A DNA stretch of 64,000 nt from Streptomyces sp. NBC_01351 (GCF_036237315.1 NZ_CP108356.1:248001-312000); one strand, 5' to 3'. Shown: positions 9,054 to 19,134, counted from the stretch's first letter. Numbers and translations: made by a program. Notes: generated by a model from the sequence alone, not told the origin.

Positions 9054-11048
9054 TCAAGCCGCGGCGGTGGGTGCGGAGATGGCGAGCAAGGCTGCGTGCG
9101 CGGCGGCGCGCAGTTCGTCGTCCTCCGGGACGGATCGCCAGGATCCTGGCCTGACGGGCCGGTCGTCGGTGTCGAGGAACGCCATGAGGGCGGGCTCCGC
9201 GGGGGCGGCGTCCGCGCCGATCTCGGCCAGCAGCTGCACCGTCTCGATGACCGCCCGGGAAGCACGGCCCCCTTCGGCGAACGGCGTGATGCCCCGGACG
9301 AGGGCCGGGACGACCTCGTCGGCCCGCCCGGTGATCCGCCACAGCGCCCTGCCGATGCGCAGGAGCGGCCAGCCCCGCTCGTGCAGGGGGAGGAGCTCGC
9401 GCAGCCGTTCGGCGTACGGGGCGCCCGCCGGCCCCAGCTCCCCCAGCAGCGTGGCGACGTTCTCTCGGCCGGTCCACTCGCCCAGCCGAGGAAGCAGCAG
9501 CGCGAGCGCGGGCTCCCGGTCGCCGGTCAGCCGCCCGTACGAGAGCGCCAGGGAATCCAGCTCGGCCGGCCGGTCCGCGGCCGCGGCATCGAGCAGGGCC
9601 CGCAGGCGCTCCCTGGGCACGGCCTCGGCCGCGGCCGGCCCGATCGCGGCGAGGGCGTCCAGAGCCCACTCCGCGCAGTCGGTGTCCAGGAGGCCGATCA
9701 GTTCCGGGACCGCGGGGGCCGCGGGGGCGCCCCATGCCTGCAGTACTTGGCATAGCCCGCCGCGGTCGCCGAGGGTGGAGGCCGCGGCGAGCCGGGCCCG
9801 CAGTGGGGGCAGCAGCACGTCGGCGTGGGCGCTGAGGCCTCCGGCGACCTCGGCCAGGCTCAGCGCGTACGTCCACCAGCCGTTGGCGTAGGTCGAGCCG
9901 TTGGCGAACCCGTGCCGCTCCCCCGCCAGGCGCCGCACCAGCGGTGGTACGCACCGCGCGTCGCCGAGCCGGGACAGCGCCCAGATCGCGTGGGTCCGGG
10001 CGGGTGGGTACGGCTCGCCCTCGTCCGTCACCATCGCCGCCAGCGCGTCCGCCCAGGGGCGGGCGGCGTGCCCGCACATGCCGAGGACCCGGACGGCGAA
10101 GAGCCGGTTGTCGGGCTCGGGGTCGGACAGGGAACGGGCCACGGCCGGCAGCAGCTCCGGCACGGCGGAACGCCGACGGCTGAGCTCCGCGGCGGCCTTC
10201 TGCAGCGCTCCCGCGCGCACGGCGGGGTCCGGGTGCCCGAGCAGTCGGCGGATCGCGCCGGCCAGGCCGGACCGGTCCTCTTCCAGCAGGTCGAGGGCCC
10301 AGACGACCGTCTTCTCGGCCGCGCCGCCCGGCCGCCACGTCTCCGGTTCGCTGCCGGACAGCACGTCGGAGACCGTGCGCGCGTACGCGGTGTCGTCCTG
10401 CCCCGGCAGCGCGTGGCGCAGGGCCCGCACGGCGGCGAGGCGTACGGAGGGCTCGGCTCCGTCGCGCGTGAGTTCCCGAAGCCAGCCGAGGGGGTTGCCC
10501 CGTTGTTCACCGGCGTGGACCGTCAACGAGCCGACCGAAGCGATGAGCTGGAGCCTCGTCTCCGGTTCGGGCTCCACGGCGTAGCGTGCCCGCAGCGCCG
10601 CGATCACCTCGTCGGCCCGGTGGTGGGCCTCGGCGAGGGCGTTGGCGACGCCGGTGCGGTGCACGGCCAGCGGGTCGTCGAGCAGCGGAAGCAGGTGCGT
10701 CACCGCCGGGTCCCACGCGGTGTGCCAGGCCGGGGCGACGAAGTGGGGTTTCGCGGTGTTCGCCGAGGTGGCCAGGGCCTTGACGAGGTAGAGGAGGTCC
10801 TGGCGGACGTCCGTGGCGATGGCCGGGTCGGCTGCGGCTTCGAGGACGTGCGGGAGTGCGGGCGGAGCCGAGGAGTAGACCCCGCCGCCCTGATGGTGGA
10901 CGTGCGTGAGTAGATCGTCGGCAGCCTGGGCGGCCTTCTGCGGCCGGTGGAGATCTCGCAGCATGCCGGGCACATTCCCGGCCGTGCCGTATGCGTGCTT
11001 CAGCGCCGGCCAGTCAACGGCGTCGAGCCGCGCGTCCGCGTCGCTCAT
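9054..11048 (-). CDS. HEAT-repeat domain protein
   Basis: 664 aa from ATG 11048, preceded by GGGGAG. The protein is almost entirely alpha-helical repeats of about 30-40 residues (VTHLLPLLDDPLAVHRTGVA, LLGHPDPAVRAGALQKAAAE, VARSLSDPEPDNRLFAVRVL, LVRRLAGERHG), the pattern of HEAT/PBS-lyase-type scaffolds. No signal peptide, membrane segment or catalytic motif is visible. A role as a cytoplasmic protein-protein scaffold is family inference. The frame continues upstream of 11048, but that part is Arg/Ala/Pro-rich and looks like chance reading. Confidence 0.85.
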   Translation of the reverse strand: MSDADARLDAVDWPALKHAYGTAGNVPGMLRDLHRPQKAAQAADDLLTHVHHQGGGVYSSAPPALPHVLEAAADPAIATDVRQDLLYLVKALATSANTAKPHFVAPAWHTAWDPAVTHLLPLLDDPLAVHRTGVANALAEAHHRADEVIAALRARYAVEPEPETRLQLIASVGSLTVHAGEQRGNPLGWLRELTRDGAEPSVRLAAVRALRHALPGQDDTAYARTVSDVLSGSEPETWRPGGAAEKTVVWALDLLEEDRSGLAGAIRRLLGHPDPAVRAGALQKAAAELSRRRSAVPELLPAVARSLSDPEPDNRLFAVRVLGMCGHAARPWADALAAMVTDEGEPYPPARTHAIWALSRLGDARCVPPLVRRLAGERHGFANGSTYANGWWTYALSLAEVAGGLSAHADVLLPPLRARLAAASTLGDRGGLCQVLQAWGAPAAPAVPELIGLLDTDCAEWALDALAAIGPAAAEAVPRERLRALLDAAAADRPAELDSLALSYGRLTGDREPALALLLPRLGEWTGRENVATLLGELGPAGAPYAERLRELLPLHERGWPLLRIGRALWRITGRADEVVPALVRGITPFAEGGRASRAVIETVQLLAEIGADAAPAEPALMAFLDTDDRPVRPGSWRSVPEDDELRAAAHAALLAISAPTAAA

Positions 11049-11634
11049 CGGCAGCTCTCCCCGGCCTGCCGCGTGAGCACGCAGGCGTCCTCGCGGGCCG
11101 AGCAGGACGCTCGGCGTGGCGGGTGCGCCGGCTCGCGCGGGATTCCCTCGTGCCGCGCCTGCGTCGCCGTGCGGTGCGGGCGCGCGGCGAGCGGGCCGGT
11201 GGCGGAAGGGAACGGCGCGCTCGTTGTCCACCGCCGGGGCGACGGGGACGGGCATCGGTCGCTCCGGACCTGTCCGTCCTCGCCCTCGCCACCCGCACGT
11301 GTGTGGGCGGGGGCCGGGGCGTCGGACGGTTTCACGTTCATGCCGCTGATTCTTCCGGAAGCGAATCGCGTGCCGGAGGGCGCCCCGGGCGAAGGGTCGG
11401 GGGCCGGGTTACCCGGCCTCGTCGCGCGATCGGCACGGCGGAGCAACTGGTCGGCCGGCGTGTGTTCTTCGACACTCTGACCCCGACTCACAGCGGCATT
11501 CTGGCCCTGCGTCAGGTGGGGCAGGACCCGCAACTCGAAATCTCTGGCGAATTCATTCGGCGTTTGCATATGGTCAGGGCACCTGCGGCCCTCCGACCTG
11601 GCCGGGCGCCTGATCACACGAGGGTCCACTTCGC
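11049..11634. other. intergenic region between divergent HEAT and YfhO genes
   Basis: About 586 bp with no convincing gene. It must hold the promoters of both flanking genes. It contains one compact hairpin (11402-11418). The segment 11500-11570 is less GC-rich than its surroundings and is the likeliest site for the YfhO promoter. Confidence 0.4.
11402..11418. terminator. 7-bp stem hairpin upstream of YfhO gene
   Basis: GGCCGGG-TTA-CCCGGCC is a perfect 7-bp stem with a 3-nt loop. It may be a transcription terminator or attenuator. No T tract follows. Confidence 0.35.
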
Positions 11635-14223
11635 ATGAGCTCCACGGCCATCTCCCCTGCCCTCGGCAGCACCGCGACTGACCGTCGCGCCGCACGCGGC
11701 GGCACCGTGAGGGGCGGTGGCAGGCGGGTCGGGGCAGTCGCCGCGCTGGTGGCGGCCATCATGTCCATGACCGCGTACTGTGCGGGACTCGCCGCCCACG
11801 GGACCTTCCCCTTCGGTCCGGCGCCGCGCGCCGACAACGACCTGCGGCATCAGTACGTTCCCTTCCACACGTACTTGTGGGACCTCCAGCACGGTGAGGT
11901 GCAGGGTGACCTCTTCTTCAACTGGCAGAGCGGCTACGGCGTCGGCTTCCTCGGCGACTTCCTCACCTATCTGACGAATCCTTTCTCCTGGTTGACCGGC
12001 CTCTTCCCGCGCGGCGAAGTCGAGTTCGCGGTCTTCGTCGTCAGCCTGCTCAGTACCGGCCTCGCGGCCGCGCTGATGACCGTCTTCCTCGGCAGGCTCC
12101 GCCCCGGATCGCCCTGGCTCCGCGCCCTGCTCGCCGTCGGCTACGCCGTCTGCGGCTGGAACGTCGCGGAGGGGGCCGTCGTCCCCATGTGGATGTGGGG
12201 TCTGGTGGCCCTGCCACTGCTCGGCATAGCCTCCGACTGGTGCCTGACCGAACGCCGTTGGGTGCTCGGCAGCTTCCTCGTGGCGTTCTGCTGGTTCGCC
12301 AACTTCTACACCGCCGCCATGGCCACCATGGCCGTCGCTCTCGTCCTGTTCCTGCGGCTGCTGACGGCCGACGTCGACTGGCGCGTCCGCGGCCGGATCC
12401 TGTGGCGGGCCGCCACCATGACCGTCACCGGCCTGCTGCTGGCGGCCCCCGTGATCCTGGTGTGCGGCCTCGCCAACGCGCAGGCCCAGCCCACGGACAG
12501 GTACGTCGTCAGCGTCCACACGCCCTTCCTGAACTACCTGGCGATGTTCATGCCGGGGAGCCTCGCGAGCCCCACCGCACCGAACGTGTTCGTCGGCACC
12601 CTGGTCCTCGTGCTCGCGCTCGCGCTGCCGTTCCAGTCGAGGGTCCCCGCTCGCGAGCGCCTGGCCTGGTCGCTCCTGATCGTGCTCACCGCCCTCTCCT
12701 TCGTCTTCACTCCCACCGCCAAAGCCTGGCAGGGGTTCGCGCTGCCGCACGGCGCGCCGTTCCGGGAGTCGTTCGTTCTCAGCGGTCTGCTGGTGATGGC
12801 CGCGTGGGTGTGCCTCGCCCGCATGCCCCGGGCCCGGGCTCTGCTCGCGGGTGCCGCGCTGCTCGGCCTGCTGATCGCCCTGGCCTACGACGCGCAGGCG
12901 GTGAACCGGCACGCACTGACGGGCACGCTCGTCGGCGGCGCCGTCTTCACGGGGCTGCTCCTGCTGTACGCGCGCGGTCTCCGACGCCGTGCCAGGGCCG
13001 CGGTCGTCGGCTCGCTGGCCGTGGCCGTCGTCGCCGGCACCGCCTACTCGGTCTACGCCGTCACCCTGGTGCAGGACCCGAACCGCCGCGGCCACTCCCG
13101 GACCCAGACCATGACCAGCCTGGGCATCGAGGCCCACGAGGCCCTGTCCGCCCGGCGCGGCCGGCCGGACACCCGTACCGTGGCCGGTCCCGAGGTCTTC
13201 GTCACCAACAACGACGCGATGCTGCTCCGCTCCCAGGGCGGCTCGTACTACAGCAGCTACGTGACCCCGGAAACCGCGAGCGGGCTCGGAGGCCTCGGCC
13301 TCGGCGAGTCGATGGGCGGGCGCCACCTGTGGCCCGTCCGCGATCCGGTGCTGCACGCCCTGCTCGGCGTCGGCGCCACCCTCGACGTCCCCGGCCCGGA
13401 CCGGGTCCGGCTGCGGACCGTGCCCGCGCCGCCCCTGGTCACCGTACGAGCGCCGGGAAGCGACCGGGCCCACGGGGCTCCCGAGGGATCGGTGTGGGCC
13501 AAGCGGAACGCGGCGCTGGGCGCACGGGTGTACACCGTGCCGGACCTGGCGTACGAAGACCCGGGCGTGGCCCACACCCCGGCGGGCCGGCCGTTGAGGC
13601 GGGCGGAGAGCGGCGATCCGGACCAGGGCAACACCTTCACCGCGCGCTGCGCCCCCGGCTCGCGCGTCTTCCTCCACGCCCCGGCGCTGCGCGCCGACGT
13701 GTTGGCGGGGGGTTCGTCGGAGGGGTTCCACGGCGATCCGCCGGTGCGGCTCGCCCCGCTCAAGGAACTGGGCGAGGTCCCGGCCGACGGCCGCTTCACC
13801 TTTACCGTCCGGACCGGGGACGACGTTCAGGTGCTGCCCGCCGACGCGCTCGGCTGCCTGGACGTGCCGGCCTTCGACGCGGTCGTGGGGCAGTTGCGGG
13901 CCACCGGCGCCACGCAGGTCCGGGTGGGTGGCCACTCGGTCAGCGCCGATCTCCCGAAGGGCTCGGTCGGCACCGCGGTCGTCGCCACCACCGTGCCGCC
14001 GGGCTGGACCTGTTCGGTGGACGGCGGTCCCGCCCGCCCGCCGGTCTCCCACCAGGGGCTCATGGGTGTTCCCCTCGGGGACGGAGCGGACCGGATCGCC
14101 TGCACGTACGTCCCGCCGGGTCTGAAGGCGGGTCTGGCCGGGTCGGGCGCCGGTGTGCTGGCAATAGCCGCGGTGCTGCTCCTGCCGCGGCTACGGAGAT
14201 GGCGCGGGATGCCGGACGCCTGA
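11635..14223 (+). CDS. YfhO family membrane protein
   Basis: 862 aa, ATG 11635 with GAGGG 9 nt upstream. The first ~480 residues contain about 11-12 hydrophobic segments (RVGAVAALVAAIMSMTAYCA, WLRALLAVGYAVCGW, YLAMFMPGSLA). They include the luminal motif DNDLRHQYVPFHTYLWD and the FFNWQSGYGVGFLGDFLTY loop typical of YfhO/GT-C-like proteins. A long extracytoplasmic soluble region follows, with a final C-terminal helix (GLAGSGAGVLAIAAVLLLPR) and basic tail. YfhO proteins belong to the GT-C glycosyltransferase superfamily and take part in glycosylation of cell-wall polymers in Gram-positives; the substrate here is unknown. The gene ends just before a strong bidirectional hairpin. Confidence 0.88.
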   Translation: MSSTAISPALGSTATDRRAARGGTVRGGGRRVGAVAALVAAIMSMTAYCAGLAAHGTFPFGPAPRADNDLRHQYVPFHTYLWDLQHGEVQGDLFFNWQSGYGVGFLGDFLTYLTNPFSWLTGLFPRGEVEFAVFVVSLLSTGLAAALMTVFLGRLRPGSPWLRALLAVGYAVCGWNVAEGAVVPMWMWGLVALPLLGIASDWCLTERRWVLGSFLVAFCWFANFYTAAMATMAVALVLFLRLLTADVDWRVRGRILWRAATMTVTGLLLAAPVILVCGLANAQAQPTDRYVVSVHTPFLNYLAMFMPGSLASPTAPNVFVGTLVLVLALALPFQSRVPARERLAWSLLIVLTALSFVFTPTAKAWQGFALPHGAPFRESFVLSGLLVMAAWVCLARMPRARALLAGAALLGLLIALAYDAQAVNRHALTGTLVGGAVFTGLLLLYARGLRRRARAAVVGSLAVAVVAGTAYSVYAVTLVQDPNRRGHSRTQTMTSLGIEAHEALSARRGRPDTRTVAGPEVFVTNNDAMLLRSQGGSYYSSYVTPETASGLGGLGLGESMGGRHLWPVRDPVLHALLGVGATLDVPGPDRVRLRTVPAPPLVTVRAPGSDRAHGAPEGSVWAKRNAALGARVYTVPDLAYEDPGVAHTPAGRPLRRAESGDPDQGNTFTARCAPGSRVFLHAPALRADVLAGGSSEGFHGDPPVRLAPLKELGEVPADGRFTFTVRTGDDVQVLPADALGCLDVPAFDAVVGQLRATGATQVRVGGHSVSADLPKGSVGTAVVATTVPPGWTCSVDGGPARPPVSHQGLMGVPLGDGADRIACTYVPPGLKAGLAGSGAGVLAIAAVLLLPRLRRWRGMPDA

Positions 14224-14284
14224 AGCCTGAAGTCTGGTGCCGGGAGCGGGCTGCGGCCCGGATCCTGAGCGCCGGGTACCGCAA

Positions 14285-14328
14285 CCCATGTGGTGCCGTC
14301 GCCGTACTCGGCGACGGCACCACATGGG
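14285..14328. terminator. 20-bp perfect-stem bidirectional terminator
   Basis: CCCATGTGGTGCCGTCGCCG (14285-14304) and its exact reverse complement (14309-14328) flank a TACT loop. It lies between two convergent genes (ends at 14223 and 14352), where a bidirectional terminator is expected. Confidence 0.85.
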
Positions 14329-14351
14329 TACCGCCTTCGGCTCGGAGGGCG

Positions 14352-15356
14352 CTACTTCTGCAGTACCCGGACCGCCTGCTGCTCCAGCTCCACGCAGCGG
14401 TCCACCTTCTCCGCACACGCGTCGAAGAGCTCCCGCCGGCCTCCGGCGCCGGCATCCTGGTCCGCGTCGCGGGCGAGCGCGGCCAGCTCCGACCAGTGCC
14501 GGGCGGACTCCCGGAAGAGTGCGGCGGCCTCGGGGCGGTCGACGAGGTCGAGGAAGTCGGCGTACAGCGGCCGGGTCGCGCCCGGAGCGGTCCACTCCTC
14601 CTCCAGACAGGCGTACAGCCGGCCGGTGCCGGCCCGGAAGGCCTCGGGCGAGCTGCCGAACCGGCGCTCCCAGCCCGTCTTGGTGGTGCTGTCGCGCAGC
14701 TGCGCGGCGAGCTTCTCCATCCCGGTGAAGCCGAAGTTCACGTCGAACTTGTTGCCCAGGACCGGCCCGGTGAGGTGGGTGACGGTGGAGGCGATCGCCC
14801 CTGCCACGTCCGGTTCCCCCTCGGCGGGCCCGGTGGGCACGATCAGCTGGTGGCGGCCCTTGCGGTGCGCGGTCCAGGCGGCACCGAACTCCTCGCGGTC
14901 GATCCGGTACGGGGTCTCGGCACCGTCCTCGATCAGCAGGTCGTCGCCGTCGTACCCGGCGATGACGACGGTGTACGGGTCGGCGCCGGTCATCTCGGCG
15001 TCCGGGTCGGCCTCGTGCCAGGGCAAGGAGGAGCGGTCGACCACGCAGAAGGCGGGCTGCCCCTCGTCGAGCGCGGCACGGACCCGTCCCCAGCGGGGCT
15101 TCATCGCGCGCGTGGCGTCGTACGGGACCTGAAGGCGGCCGAGGGCGACCTGCACCCAGGGCTCGGGGTGGGACTGGGCCACGATCGTGGCGATGGGGAG
15201 CCGGCCCTCGTACTCGAAGACGAAGTACATGAAGCCGATCCCCCCGGCCAGGCCGGCCACGAGCTCCTCGGCGTGAACGCTGCCCAGGGCATGGCGGATC
15301 AGGGAGGCCTCGCGGTGGCGTCCGGTCCCGAAGTCTTCGTACACGAGCACAGTCAT
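14352..15356 (-). CDS. BtrH N-terminal/DUF4872-type domain protein
   Basis: 334 aa. The N-terminal half reads as the BtrH_N fold (FGTGRHREASLIRHALGSVH, then ELVAGLAGGIGFMYFVFEYE), with a central segment (GADPYTVVIAGYDGDDLLIE) carrying the Tyr/Asp-rich strand of papain/C39-like domains. The C-terminal half resembles DUF4872 (NFGFTGMEKLAAQLRDSTTK). In butirosin biosynthesis BtrH transfers an acyl chain from a carrier protein to an aminoglycoside, but many homologues stand alone with no known substrate. No carrier protein or biosynthetic gene is adjacent. The start gives a clean MTVLVYEDF N-terminus. The gene diverges from the oxidoreductase operon. Confidence 0.75.
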   Translation of the reverse strand: MTVLVYEDFGTGRHREASLIRHALGSVHAEELVAGLAGGIGFMYFVFEYEGRLPIATIVAQSHPEPWVQVALGRLQVPYDATRAMKPRWGRVRAALDEGQPAFCVVDRSSLPWHEADPDAEMTGADPYTVVIAGYDGDDLLIEDGAETPYRIDREEFGAAWTAHRKGRHQLIVPTGPAEGEPDVAGAIASTVTHLTGPVLGNKFDVNFGFTGMEKLAAQLRDSTTKTGWERRFGSSPEAFRAGTGRLYACLEEEWTAPGATRPLYADFLDLVDRPEAAALFRESARHWSELAALARDADQDAGAGGRRELFDACAEKVDRCVELEQQAVRVLQK

Positions 15357-15556
15357 GCGCCGAGCCTATCCGCGCGAACGCCACGGGAATCACGAGGCCT
15401 CCGTCAGCCGGACGACTTCCTGCCGCCGAATCCCCGACTCGGCTCACCTGCCGGGCGCGCGCCGAACTGCGCCGAGCCCGGGAGCGGGATATCAAGGAGC
15501 GTGAAGGTGAGCGCGAGGCCGAGCGGTCGCCGCCCCACGGCTGAGGAGTACGTCTC

Positions 15557-18154
15557 GTGGAGTTCGAGGTCAATGGCGCCCGGCGCGCGGTGGACGTGGA
15601 CGACGATCCGGCCGCCGTGGAGGTGGTGCGCGACCGGCTGGGGCTGACCGGCACGAAGCTGGTCTGCGCCGGCGGGGTGTGCGGGGCCTGCACGATCCAG
15701 GTCGACGGTGAGCCCCGGGTGTCCTGCCTGACGCCGGCGGTCGCGCTGGCCGGTCGGCGGGTGACCACGGTGGAGGGACTGGCCGGTCACCCGGTGGCGC
15801 GTGCCTTCGCCGCCGAGGACGCCCTCCAGTGCGGTTACTGCACCCCGGGGTTCGTGGTCGAGGCGGCGGCGTTCTTCGAGCGGTGGCGGGCCGCGCACGG
15901 CCGCACCCGGCCGGGGCGGGAGCAGATCGCGGATGCTCTGGCGGGCCACCTGTGCCGCTGCGGGGCGTACGAGGGGATCTTCAGCGCGGTGGCCGCGGCC
16001 TGCGCGGGCGACTACACGGCGCCGACCGGTGACGGGGCGCCGACCGGTGAGGGGTCGCCCGCCGACGGGGAAGCGCCGGCGGTCCCGCGCACCGAGGCCC
16101 CGGAGAAGATCGACGGATCGGCCAGGTACACGACGGACATGCGGCCCGAGGGGCTGCTGGAGGGGCTGATCATCCGTTCGCCGCACGCCCATGCCGTCGT
16201 ACGGTCCCTGGAGGCCGGGGACCTCCCGCTGGTGCCGCTGCTGCCTCCCGACGGTGTGGTGCGGTACGTCGGGCAGCCGGTGGCCGCGGTCGCGGCGGCG
16301 GACCGGGCCTCCGCACGGGCGGCCGCGGCTCGGGTCGTGGTGGAGTACGAAGTGCTGCCGGCGGCCCTCGACGTACGGCGGTCCCGGGCCGGCGAGGGCC
16401 CGGTGGTCTACGAGGACAAGGCGGCGCGCAAGCGGGCGCCCGGGTCCGGCGAAACCCCCCAGCTGGTGCCCGCCCGCTGGCGCGGCAACCTGCGGGGCCC
16501 GTCCGCCATGAGCAAGCGCCCCGCCACGGCCGTCCGCCGAATCACCGAGGCCCGGAGCCGGAACCCCGAGCGGGTGGTGGAGGGCGTGTTCACCACCGCC
16601 GCGCAAACCCATACCCCGCTCGAACCGCACGCCTGTCTGGCCCAGTGGATCGACGGCACCCTCCATCTGGAGGTGTCCACGCAGTCGGTGAAGAACACGG
16701 CCGAGCTCGCCGCCGAACGTTTCGGCCTGCCCGTCGAACGGGTGGTGGCGCGGGCCGTCCACGTGGGCGGCGGCTTCGGCTGCAAGATGGGGCTGACCTC
16801 GGACGTCGTCGCCTCGGTGGAGTTGGCCCGGCTGTACGACGCCCCGGTACGGGTGGTGCTGGACAGGGACGAGGAGCTCACCGACGGCGGGTACCGGCCC
16901 GGCACCCGGATCCGGCTGGCGATGGTCGCGGACGCGGCCGGCGATCTGAGTGCCCTGGCCATGGACGCGCACAGCGACGGCGGGGTCTCGGTGGGCGGGA
17001 CGGTGGCGGCGCTGGCCCGGTTCATGTACGGCAAGGCCCCGCGCCGGCTCCGCGACTTCGACGCGGTCACCCACCAGCCGCCCGGCGCCCCGTTCCGCGG
17101 CCCGGGCGGACCCACGATGTGCTGGGCCCTGGAGCAGGCCGTCGACGAGATGGCCCACCGGCTCGGCGAGGACCCGATCGCCCTGCGCCGCCGCTGGGAC
17201 GGCAACTCCAAGCGGCACGCCCTGTACGACTGGGCCGCCGCGCTTCCTGTCTGGTCGGGCTCCCGCGGGGGCACCGGGCGGTTCCGCCGCGGGGTCGGCG
17301 TCGCGGCGGCCAACTGGCTGTACTTCCTCGATCCCGTCACCGAGGTCGAGCTCGCCGTCGAGGACGGGGTCGTCGTCGCCCGCTGCGCCGTACAGGACAT
17401 GGGGACGGGCTCGCGGACCGTGCTGCGCCGGGCCGTCGCCGAGGGGCTCGGCCTGCCGGAGGAGCGGGTACGCGCCGAGGTCGGCCACAGCGACACCGTG
17501 CACGGCCCCACCTCCGGCGGCAGCCGCACCACCCCCTCCCTCGTACCCGCCGCCGCGGACGCCGCCACCCGGCTGCGCGACGCGCTCGGCGGCGGTGACC
17601 TCGCCGCCAAGCTGGACATGGCGGACGGCGTGAGGGTCACCGGCCGGCGCCCCCGCGACCGGCGGGGCTTCGTGACCCCCTTCACCATGGGGGGCGTGGC
17701 GATCGGCCGCGGCTTCACCGGATCGGTGCAGGTCGCCGAGGTCGAGGTGGACACGCGGCTCGGCCGGATCCGCCCGCTGCGCGTGTGGAGCGGCATCTCC
17801 GCGGGCCGCATCCACGAGGACCGGCTCGCCCGCAGCCAGTGCGAGGGAGCCGTCATCCAGGGCGTCGGCTACGCGCTGTTCGAGGAGCGCCGTGTCGACC
17901 CGGTGACCGGGCGGGTGCTGACGGACAACCTGGAGGACTACCGCATCCCCGGCATCGGCGACACCCCCGAGATCACCGTCCACTTCCATCAGGAGGGCTT
18001 CGAGCACGTGCCCGGCGGCGGTGTCGGCCTCGGCGAGATCGCCACCCTGCCCACCGCGGCGTGCCTGGCCAACGCGGTCCACGACGCGACCGGCTGGCGC
18101 CCGTACGACATGCCCATCCGCCCCGACCGTCTCCTGGAAGGACTGGGTACGTGA
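15557..18154 (+). CDS. fused 2Fe-2S and molybdopterin subunit of a xanthine dehydrogenase-family aldehyde oxidoreductase
   Basis: 865 aa from GTG 15557. Residues 1-~150 are the [2Fe-2S] module: CAGGVCGAC...SCLTP is the plant-ferredoxin-type site, and CGYCTPG...LCRCGAYEG the second cluster. A Gly/Pro linker (PTGDGAPTGEGSPADG, ~155-170) joins it to the molybdenum-cofactor part. That part has GGGFGCKMG, FRGPGGPTMCW and, near the end, GLGEIATLPTAACLAN with the catalytic-type Glu. In most bacteria these are separate subunits (PaoA and PaoC in E. coli). Expected reaction: hydroxylation of an aldehyde or N-heterocycle with electrons passed to FeS and FAD. The stop overlaps the FAD-subunit start (GTGA). 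No Tat signal is visible, so it is probably cytoplasmic. Confidence 0.92.
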   Translation: MEFEVNGARRAVDVDDDPAAVEVVRDRLGLTGTKLVCAGGVCGACTIQVDGEPRVSCLTPAVALAGRRVTTVEGLAGHPVARAFAAEDALQCGYCTPGFVVEAAAFFERWRAAHGRTRPGREQIADALAGHLCRCGAYEGIFSAVAAACAGDYTAPTGDGAPTGEGSPADGEAPAVPRTEAPEKIDGSARYTTDMRPEGLLEGLIIRSPHAHAVVRSLEAGDLPLVPLLPPDGVVRYVGQPVAAVAAADRASARAAAARVVVEYEVLPAALDVRRSRAGEGPVVYEDKAARKRAPGSGETPQLVPARWRGNLRGPSAMSKRPATAVRRITEARSRNPERVVEGVFTTAAQTHTPLEPHACLAQWIDGTLHLEVSTQSVKNTAELAAERFGLPVERVVARAVHVGGGFGCKMGLTSDVVASVELARLYDAPVRVVLDRDEELTDGGYRPGTRIRLAMVADAAGDLSALAMDAHSDGGVSVGGTVAALARFMYGKAPRRLRDFDAVTHQPPGAPFRGPGGPTMCWALEQAVDEMAHRLGEDPIALRRRWDGNSKRHALYDWAAALPVWSGSRGGTGRFRRGVGVAAANWLYFLDPVTEVELAVEDGVVVARCAVQDMGTGSRTVLRRAVAEGLGLPEERVRAEVGHSDTVHGPTSGGSRTTPSLVPAAADAATRLRDALGGGDLAAKLDMADGVRVTGRRPRDRRGFVTPFTMGGVAIGRGFTGSVQVAEVEVDTRLGRIRPLRVWSGISAGRIHEDRLARSQCEGAVIQGVGYALFEERRVDPVTGRVLTDNLEDYRIPGIGDTPEITVHFHQEGFEHVPGGGVGLGEIATLPTAACLANAVHDATGWRPYDMPIRPDRLLEGLGT

Positions 18155-19125
18155 GCACCGAGCCCGCCCTCACCGACCTCTCGGCCGCCGTCCTGGCGCG
18201 CGGCGGAGAGCTGCGCGCCGGTGGCACCGACACCACCGCCCGGCAGCGCAGCGGCGTCTCCCCCGGCCCGTTCACCGACCTCGGCGGCGCCGTCCACCTC
18301 CGGGGCTGTACGCCGCTGCCCGGCGGCGGGCTGCGGATCGGCGCCCTGACCACCCTCGCCGCGCTGGCCGCCGATCCGCAGGTACGCGCCGGCTGGCCGG
18401 CCCTCGCGGCGTCGGCCGGGACCGCGGCGACCCCGCAGGTCCGCGCCGCCGGCACTCTGGGCGGCAACCTGCTGCAGCGCAACCGCTGTTGGTACTACCG
18501 CAATCCGCACGTCAGCTGCTTCCAGAAGGGCGGCACCGGCTGCCCCGCGCGCGAGGGCGACCACCACTTCGGGGTGGTCAGCGGCGACGGCCCGTGCATC
18601 ACCCCGCACCCGTCCACCCTCGCGATGGCCCTGCTCACCTACGACGCCGCGGCCGAGATCCACGGCGAATCCCCGCGCAGCGTCGCCGACTTGTACGGAG
18701 ACGGCGACGGTCTCTACCGCACCGACCACCTGCTGGCGCGGGACCGCATCCTCACCGCGGTCAGGCTGCCGGCACCCCTGCCCGGCGAACGCGCCGCCTG
18801 CCACCGGGCCACCAGCCGGGCCCACGCCGAGTGGCCGCTGGTCGAGGCCACCGCCCGCCTCGCGCTCGACGGCGCCACCATCACGCACGCCGCCGTCGCG
18901 GCGGGCGGGGTGGCGCGGGTCCCGCTGCGGCTGACGGAGGTGGAGGGCGCCCTGATCGGCCGCGAGGCCACCCCCGGGCTCCTCGCCGCGGCGGCCGCGA
19001 CGGTACTCGCCCGCTGCCGGCCGTTGCCGCAGACCGGGTACAAGGCCACGCTGTTCCGGGACACGGTCCTGGAGGCCCTGGAACAGGCCGCGGGGCTGGG
19101 TGCACCCGCTCCGAGCGACCGATGA
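18151..19125 (+). CDS. FAD-binding, 4Fe-4S-containing subunit of molybdenum aldehyde oxidoreductase
   Basis: 324 aa from GTG 18151, overlapping the previous stop by 4 bp. The FAD_binding_5-type motifs ELRAGGTD and RAAGTLGGNLLQRNRC are present. The segment RCWYYRNPHVSCFQKGG, then TGCPAR and GPCITPHPSTLA, carries four Cys. This is the arrangement of the extra [4Fe-4S] cluster seen in PaoB/4-hydroxybenzoyl-CoA reductase-type FAD subunits. The C-terminal CO_deh_flav_C-like part is recognisable (CHRATSRAHAEWPLVEATA). It should relay electrons from the fused Fe-S/Mo protein. No XdhC-type maturation gene lies next to it. Confidence 0.9.
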   Translation: MSTEPALTDLSAAVLARGGELRAGGTDTTARQRSGVSPGPFTDLGGAVHLRGCTPLPGGGLRIGALTTLAALAADPQVRAGWPALAASAGTAATPQVRAAGTLGGNLLQRNRCWYYRNPHVSCFQKGGTGCPAREGDHHFGVVSGDGPCITPHPSTLAMALLTYDAAAEIHGESPRSVADLYGDGDGLYRTDHLLARDRILTAVRLPAPLPGERAACHRATSRAHAEWPLVEATARLALDGATITHAAVAAGGVARVPLRLTEVEGALIGREATPGLLAAAAATVLARCRPLPQTGYKATLFRDTVLEALEQAAGLGAPAPSDR

Positions 19126-19134
19126 GCGGGTGCA

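Noticed and set aside
11614..14052. Long minus-strand frame opposite the YfhO gene
   Set aside because: Composition is Gly/Arg/Glu/His-rich with no fold, whereas the plus strand encodes a recognisable membrane protein.
15404..18082. Long minus-strand frame opposite the molybdenum oxidoreductase
   Set aside because: Shadow frame; all conserved cofactor motifs are on the plus strand.
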